From Bradyrhizobium cytisi (GTDB lineage Bacteria > Pseudomonadota > Alphaproteobacteria > Rhizobiales > Xanthobacteraceae): 61,059 bases of DNA. Both the position numbers and the translations under genes were made by a program. Location of the stretch: positions 254,546 through 315,604 of the forward strand of contig NZ_VSSR01000016.1 of NCBI RefSeq assembly GCF_008123515.1. Reading direction: 5' to 3'. The notes under the pieces are model-generated. The model saw nothing but the letters and a program-made list of their open reading frames with translations. It had not been told where the DNA came from and searched no databases. The first letter of the stretch is position 1; every line of letters begins with the position of its first letter. Shown here piece by piece: positions 56,494 through 61,059 of the stretch.

Positions 56494-58259
56494 CCGTCCA
56501 GATCCGCAATCTCGGTGAGACCGATGGCTGTGCGAACGGCGTTGCAGAACGGAAGGAGCTGCGGTTTCAGCGCCGGCCAGAGCGCGAGGCTGAAGAGCTT
56601 TCCGGCGAGTTCACGTCCGCCGTCGACCGATTTGAACCACCGGCCGGCATGCGCTTTGTACTCGTTTTTATCGCTTTCCTGGCCGGTGGGCACAGTGCCG
56701 AGAGCGGCCTCGACTATGCGGGCCTTGAAATCGGCGCCGGCCTTCGCCTTGAGCGCCGCAAAATCCTTGTCGGCGATGCCGATGCGATCGGCCAGAGTGC
56801 GTAAGCGAATGCCAGTTTTCTCGCCGGTGGGGTCGGTGATGAACGCTTCCAGCTTATCCTCGGGGACGACGGCAATGATGTTTTCTTCGATGCAGAGCGA
56901 CGGCCAGCGGAAGAGTAAGCCGCCGAGCTTCGTGTGAAGCTTGGCCCAGCGTGTGGGATGTTTGCCCTCGTCGTCGGCGAAGCCCCCGAACTGCAGGCCG
57001 CCGGCCGCGAGGGCTTCAAGGATGCCGAGCGTCGCCTCATGCCCGCCCCCATCGCTGACATGCACGCCATGTTGCTCGAGCACGGAGCCGAACGCGCGCT
57101 CAAGGACGGCCGTGGTAAATCCGAGTTCGGTCGCGCCTTCTGCTACGATGGCGAGGCGGGACAGGAAGGCTTCCGGATCGGTCTTGCGGTGCTTCGCGAT
57201 CTTAGTTGCGTCGAGCGGCCCGATTTGGCCGGTATGATCCACGTACCAGATCAAGGAAGTCGCGGCGGCCGAGATGGCGGCCGGGCTGTGGGTGGTCAGA
57301 AACACCTGCGACGAGCCGGTTTGGAGTTTCTCGATCAGCGTCCGCTGCCGGTAGGGTTCGAGCCCGCGCTCCACCTCGTCGACGAGCGTGATCGGCGCAT
57401 CGCCCTGGTTCTGCTCGGCGATGGCGAGCGCTGACAATCGGCGGGTTCCGGCTCCCCAACTCGCAAGGGGCAATTGGATGCCGGAGCGATCCGCGGTGAG
57501 GCCGATCATTGACGCGATCGACGCACCTTGCCCGCCAGTGATCGCAAGATCGAGGCCGGCAGGCAGGCTTTCTCTCTGGAACGCGGTATCGAGATTCTTG
57601 AGCTTAGCCTGTGCTTCGGTGGTCAGCTCGTTCTTGACGTCGTTTCTCGCCAACTCGCTCGCCATGCGGGAGCGTAGGCCTTTGTCGGAGAGTAGCCGAT
57701 CCAGTGCAGAACCCTGGACTAGCCTAAGATCGCGGTCGTTGCGATCATCGCCGCTCAGGCGGACGAGGCCGATCGCGCGTCGCAGCGCGACGGGAAAGCT
57801 ATCGGTAGAACCGTCTGGCTGGACGATCTCATAAGCCAGCTCGAGGTCTTCGGTGCCGCGCACACGAACTCGGTAGACCGGTTCACCGGCGAGCTTGCCG
57901 TCGTGCTCCAGGGCAGGAACGGCTGCTTCTTCGCCGGTCCATTCCCAAGGCCAAGAGGGTTTCATCTGACCGCTCATTCCGGCGCCGGCCGGCAGGGACA
58001 GAACAGCCTCGATGGAGAACCCGGCTTCGATATCCCGGTCGTGATAGTCGGGATCGGAGAGCGTTGTTGGATTGACGGGGCTAAGGAGAAGCGCGATTGC
58101 TTCGAGGATCGTGGTCTTGCCGACGTCGCCGCCGCCGAGAATGACATTCACGCCGCGCGATGGCTTCCACTTGAGAGAGGTGATGCCGCGAAAGCGCTCG
58201 ATGGTGAGAGTGTAGATCGCTGCGGCCGGCAGTTTGGCTGGCGGTGCGGTATCGGTCAT
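56490..58259 (-). CDS. OLD-family ATPase/Toprim nuclease, GajA-like
   Basis: 589 residues, near the 578 of GajA. ABC-type ATPase: Walker A GGGDVGKTT (42-50), signature-like SWGAGTRRLSALA (268-280), Walker B TLVDEVERGLEP (291-302), H-loop LTTHSPAAIS. Toprim: IVAEGATELGF with Glu374, then GGFADDEG with Asp429/430. Class 2 OLD nucleases pair with a UvrD helicase as here. It overlaps the Fic gene stop and the helicase start by 4 bp each, so all three are one transcript. Confidence 0.85.
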   Translation of the reverse strand: MTDTAPPAKLPAAAIYTLTIERFRGITSLKWKPSRGVNVILGGGDVGKTTILEAIALLLSPVNPTTLSDPDYHDRDIEAGFSIEAVLSLPAGAGMSGQMKPSWPWEWTGEEAAVPALEHDGKLAGEPVYRVRVRGTEDLELAYEIVQPDGSTDSFPVALRRAIGLVRLSGDDRNDRDLRLVQGSALDRLLSDKGLRSRMASELARNDVKNELTTEAQAKLKNLDTAFQRESLPAGLDLAITGGQGASIASMIGLTADRSGIQLPLASWGAGTRRLSALAIAEQNQGDAPITLVDEVERGLEPYRQRTLIEKLQTGSSQVFLTTHSPAAISAAATSLIWYVDHTGQIGPLDATKIAKHRKTDPEAFLSRLAIVAEGATELGFTTAVLERAFGSVLEQHGVHVSDGGGHEATLGILEALAAGGLQFGGFADDEGKHPTRWAKLHTKLGGLLFRWPSLCIEENIIAVVPEDKLEAFITDPTGEKTGIRLRTLADRIGIADKDFAALKAKAGADFKARIVEAALGTVPTGQESDKNEYKAHAGRWFKSVDGGRELAGKLFSLALWPALKPQLLPFCNAVRTAIGLTEIADLDG

Positions 58260-59638
58260 CTGGCCTCCCAGACTTGTCGCCAGGCTGCGAATTCCGAGGG
58301 ACGGATTCGATAGCGAGCGAAATTGCCCTCATGCAGGCCTATCAGTTCGGCTTCGACGATCTCGGCGAAACGCTCTCGATCGCTGGGATCGATCTCTTTC
58401 TTTGACCAAGTCGCTATTCTTGCTGCAGCGTCCTTCCGACCTACGCGCGCCCGGACAAGTTCGGCGATGAGCTCGCGAAACTGTTCGCGGTAGCGAAGCC
58501 GGAAGGGATCGGGTTCGCCGAGGGATTGGCGAACGGCGGCATAGCGAGCGGCCGAGCGCTGATAGGCCCAGATGAAGACGTCCTTGAGAAGGTCGATATT
58601 GTTCAGCTCGTAAACGCCGAGCACGGCTTCCGTATATGTCTGCCGGGGCACATCGGCGAACGACAGCGGCGTTAAATTGCGCTTGATGAGCGGGATGTTG
58701 GCGGCGAGGCGCGACACGCGCTTGTTCACGTCGTCGAAGGGCTGCAGATATGGAAGCTGCACCATCACGAAGAACGCTTGTTCGAAGGGGTCGCTGATCG
58801 CGGCAGCGGTGGCCAGGATCTGATCGAAGCTTTCCTCAATGAGCTGCGGCACCTCCAGCGGATGGAAGGCGGAGCGTTCGATGCCGACGGCGATGTAGCG
58901 CAGCCTGCCGGCCGCGGAGGGATCGGCGAGGAGGTTGTTGGCGAGGAGTGCGTGGAGATTGAGGAAGGTGTAGCGGTTGAAGCCGATTTCGTCAGCGGCG
59001 CCGACCAGGAATTCGATCGCGTCCTTGTGGTTCAGGATCATCTGCGCCTCGAGATGCGCGCGGCCAACGGCCTCTTCGCCCAGCTCGATGAGGCGCTTGG
59101 TGTCGAGGAGCGAGTACGTGTTGCCTTCCAGACGGCTCGAATTCCAGGCGAGATCGATCAACAGCCTGCTGAGGATCTGTTTGGCGTAGGTGCCCGCAGG
59201 CTGTTCCGCGATCTGCGGGCGGCCAATGGCCGCTAGATGCGCGCGGTCCTGCTCGGTCAAGTAGAAGGAAGCGTTCGGTCGATAGCGGTCGAGGAATTTT
59301 CGATCGTAGCCGACTGGCTTGCGAGCCTCCGGCGCCTGACGGACATAGTCGCGAATCGATGTAGCCGCTTCAGAGAGCGGAATGACAGGTTCGTTGGCAT
59401 CTTCCCGCGCTGCCGCGTCGATGGCCGCATCGGGCATCCGGTATCGTGCCCACCGCCCTTCGCCGTCCATGATGATGCGATTTCGGGTGACGAGGTGTTT
59501 GAGGCGATATTGGAGGGTGCGCGGCGGGACGGGAGTCGCCAGGGCGCGCAGAATCTCCGGCGCCGACACGCCGTTGGGGTCGCGCCGCACGGCATCCTCA
59601 ATAGCGGCCAGTGCTTCTTCTGGGATCTGCTTCGCCAA
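58256..59638 (-). CDS. Fic-family protein with N-terminal winged helix and altered Fic motif
   Basis: 460 residues. Residues 20-70 look like a winged helix (APEILRALATPVPPRTLQYR, then HLVTRNRIIMDGEGRWARYR). Residues 110-320 are a Fic fold with the inhibitory SSRLEGN (167-173) and QPFDDVNKRVSR (299-310) where HPFxDGNxRxxR is expected: the catalytic His is Gln and a loop Gly is Val. AMP transfer is therefore doubtful. The C-terminal part is helical. It is first in an overlapping operon with GajA/GajB-like genes. It could be a regulator rather than a toxin (inference). Confidence 0.82.
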   Translation of the reverse strand: MAKQIPEEALAAIEDAVRRDPNGVSAPEILRALATPVPPRTLQYRLKHLVTRNRIIMDGEGRWARYRMPDAAIDAAAREDANEPVIPLSEAATSIRDYVRQAPEARKPVGYDRKFLDRYRPNASFYLTEQDRAHLAAIGRPQIAEQPAGTYAKQILSRLLIDLAWNSSRLEGNTYSLLDTKRLIELGEEAVGRAHLEAQMILNHKDAIEFLVGAADEIGFNRYTFLNLHALLANNLLADPSAAGRLRYIAVGIERSAFHPLEVPQLIEESFDQILATAAAISDPFEQAFFVMVQLPYLQPFDDVNKRVSRLAANIPLIKRNLTPLSFADVPRQTYTEAVLGVYELNNIDLLKDVFIWAYQRSAARYAAVRQSLGEPDPFRLRYREQFRELIAELVRARVGRKDAAARIATWSKKEIDPSDRERFAEIVEAELIGLHEGNFARYRIRPSEFAAWRQVWEAR

Positions 59639-59662
59639 AGCGGCCTTTCCTGCGCGTAGAAT

Positions 59663-59748
59663 CTAGGCGCAAGAATGGCCGATCTAGGCGCAGGAATCAA
59701 GGCTAGGCGCAAGAATGAAGTCTAGGCGCAACGATGGTTGCGCCTAGA
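59663..59748. promoter_or_regulatory. Operator array of CTAGGCGCA repeats before the Fic gene
   Basis: Direct copies are at 59663-59671, 59684-59692, 59703-59711 and 59722-59730 (spacings 21, 19, 19), mostly followed by AGAATG or GGAAT. The last forms a perfect 12-bp inverted repeat with GTTGCGCCTAGA at 59737-59748 around GATG. The array begins 25 bp from the Fic start codon. Confidence 0.8.
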
Positions 59749-59804
59749 AGCGGTTTAGGTGCCCTTGGCCTTTTTGCCGAACGGCTTGAGAAAGCCAGCC
59801 TTGA

Positions 59805-60224
59805 TACGGACGTTTTCGGGCCTATTCCGCCGGGACAGAACCGGCACAAACACCGTTGCCTGAGGTCATCGAGCGGCTTCGGATGTTCGGCCATGAGACC
59901 TCCAGGCTTTGCTGCAAGCCTTGCAGCGACTTCGCAGGTCCAAACGCGCCACGCATGGATTTCATTGCGGCCCTTTGTGACGTTCCTCATGGCCCGATTT
60001 GTGAGCAGCTTGGCGGGAGATTCGTAACGGCCGTTTGGCCATTACCCGACCCGGCGCAGTTCAACGGACCGATGTCTGAGCGAACGACCCTTCTCAACGA
60101 GCTTTACGCGATGATCCGAAGGCGTATCGAGGTCTTCACTGCCCTGCCAATTGCATCACTCGACCGAGCCACGCTGAAGTCTCCACTTGACGAAATCGGT
60201 GACACGACGCGTCTCATGCTCTGA
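59805..60224 (+). pseudogene. 5'-truncated ArsC-like (low-molecular-weight phosphatase fold) gene
   Basis: The frame from a stop at 59802 reads GRFRAYSAGTEPAQTPLPEV, IERLRMFGHETSRLCCKPCS and DFAGPNAPRMDFIAALCDVP, then VWPLPDPAQF, RTTLLNELYAMIRRRIEVFT and ALPIASLDRATLKSPLDEIG. This is the C-terminal three quarters of an LMW-PTPase-type arsenate reductase. The N-terminal catalytic CxxNxxRS loop is missing, so it cannot be active. Its 5' break adjoins the operator array. Confidence 0.75.
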
Positions 60225-60551
60225 CTTAGTGGTCGGCAGATTTGGTGGCCGGGGAGTGTCGGGTCCGGTTCCGTCACAGACAACAGCGGTGTGTGACGAG
60301 CTCCGCGCCCTTTCCAGCAAGAGGTTTCGAAGATGCGCCGCCTCGTCTAGCTCTTGGGCCAGCAGTCGCTTCAGCTCGACGTTCCGCTCCTCGAGAGCCT
60401 GCAGCCGCTGGCTGTCCAGGATGCACTCTTCGGTCAATCGCGCTTCATGCCGGACCAACTCCGGCAGCGAAATTGTGTTCATGCCGAGCTGATCGACGGA
60501 AGATCGTAGATTTTCGTTCTCATCCTCGTCGAACGACCCTGATCGCGGCAT
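60156..60551 (-). CDS. Coiled-coil hypothetical protein
   Basis: 131 residues from the ATG at 60551 (MPRSGSFDEDENENLRSSVD). Residues 20-95 are a continuous amphipathic helix (ELVRHEARLTEECILDSQRL, then QALEERNVELKRLLAQELDE). The last 40 residues are low complexity and overlap the arsC fragment on the other strand, so the native end may be lost. The palindromic site lies about 98 bp upstream, as for the LuxR-type gene at the left. Unknown family. Confidence 0.5.
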   Translation of the reverse strand: MPRSGSFDEDENENLRSSVDQLGMNTISLPELVRHEARLTEECILDSQRLQALEERNVELKRLLAQELDEAAHLRNLLLERARSSSHTAVVCDGTGPDTPRPPNLPTTKSEHETRRVTDFVKWRLQRGSVE

Positions 60552-60590
60552 GGGCGCTACTCTTTTCACATGTCTACATTCATCGACAAC

Positions 60591-61042
60591 TAAAGCTAGA
60601 AACACCATCAATAACTGCGGCAACTTATAGCTGTGCGAATCCAAGTCGACAGTCCCATTTGGGATATGTGTTTCTCATTAATTTCTAGTTCGTTTCGTAC
60701 AGCTGAGCTTTCGGCGCGTTTGCTCGTTCGATTTGCACGCTTGTTCGGCGACATTTGATTGCGATCGACCCAAAAGTGAAACTCGACTTGTCACGAGAAA
60801 GGAAAGCGCTCAACTTACAATTTCGTGCCTGCATATATCAGGCGACGTTCCCTACTTTCGCGCCGAATTTCATTGCGGTGGGCGCTTAGAACACGGGTAT
60901 TCTGATTTGACGCGTCTGCCCAGCCCTCCAACTCGGTTCCGGAATCTCGATAACTAAAGGAAAGTTGGCCGAGACTAACGCATCGAGGGCGATGTTCCTC
61001 GTACAGGCGTCTTTCGATAGATTGGCGATCAAGCCCGGCTAG
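60591..61042 (-). repeat. 451-bp long repeat, right (inverted) copy
   Basis: Reverse complement of 15064-15514 with scattered substitutions and a few 1-base indels. The match starts at TAAAGCTA and fades at CGGCTAG; the window ends 17 bp later. It includes copy 3 of the palindromic site and the tail of the broken small gene. Confidence 0.9.
60649..60668 (-). promoter_or_regulatory. Palindromic site, copy 3
   Basis: ACAGTCCCATTTGGGATATG on the plus strand, exact reverse complement of copies 1 and 2. About 98 bp before the minus-strand coiled-coil gene. Confidence 0.6.
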
Positions 61043-61059
61043 TACCTCTGCACAGTGAT

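Noticed and set aside
59663..59730. CRISPR-like array before the Fic gene
   Set aside because: Unit of 9-15 bp with 4-10 bp gaps and no cas genes; fits an operator array.
59703..59990. Minus-strand ORF (MRNVTKGRNEIH...)
   Set aside because: Runs through the repeat array and opposite the arsC fragment, which has far better homology-like content.

Overview
The window looks like chromosomal DNA of an alphaproteobacterium of the Bradyrhizobium/Nitrobacteraceae type. The reasons are its high GC, the style of the phosphomannomutase and GroESL proteins, a CIRCE-controlled groESL operon, a Usg-family gene, and a rhizobial-type conjugative-element backbone. Genus is inferred from protein style only; no search was run.

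Left region (1-17.8 kb) is a surface-polysaccharide locus. A tightly packed minus-strand operon, mostly with 4-bp ATGA overlaps, encodes a class I methyltransferase, an ABC O-polysaccharide exporter (Wzm/Wzt type), an FkbM methyltransferase, a 954-residue FkbM methyltransferase/coiled-coil/GT4 fusion, a perosamine-synthase-like aminotransferase, two GT2 glycosyltransferases and a GNAT acetyltransferase running off the left edge. Plus-strand genes supply GDP-mannose (manC, phosphomannomutase) and further glycosyltransferases. A LuxR-type regulator lies among them. A palindromic site (CATATCCCAAATGGGACTGT) recurs upstream of several of these units. A decayed AIDA-repeat/RTX-like surface protein gene ends the region.

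Middle region (19.3-46.3 kb) is the backbone of a Tn4371-like or plasmid-derived integrative conjugative element. In minus-strand order it has RepA, ParA, an RHH partition protein, DUF2840, TraF peptidase, DUF736, a lytic transglycosylase, a VirD2-like relaxase, TraG/VirD4 and a CopG protein. It stops exactly where trb mating-pair genes would be expected, and no integrase is visible. From 28.7 to 35.5 kb it is a scar zone with a frameshifted DUF6499/DUF2285 gene, duplicated DUF736, DUF2285 and membrane-protein genes, an ACP gene with an amber codon and a NUDIX pseudogene. Then come a PIMT-like methyltransferase divergent from a sigma factor, DUF2493, a Toprim protein and a giant methyltransferase/Strawberry-notch helicase.

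At 46.3-50.2 kb, a split tRNA-Arg(CCG) signature, small ORFs, CIRCE-groESL and a Usg gene interrupt the element backbone, which resumes with ParB-like and DUF932 genes (50.2-53.7 kb). The helicase, ParB-like and DUF932 genes share a nested-hairpin 5' leader.

Right region (54-61 kb) holds an ORF broken by one in-frame TAA and a three-gene overlapping operon: a Fic protein with an N-terminal winged helix, a GajA-like OLD nuclease and a GajB-like UvrD helicase, i.e. a Gabija-type defence locus with an extra Fic gene. It is preceded by a repeat/operator array, an arsC fragment, and the second copy of a 451-bp repeat whose inverted partner lies at 15.1 kb.
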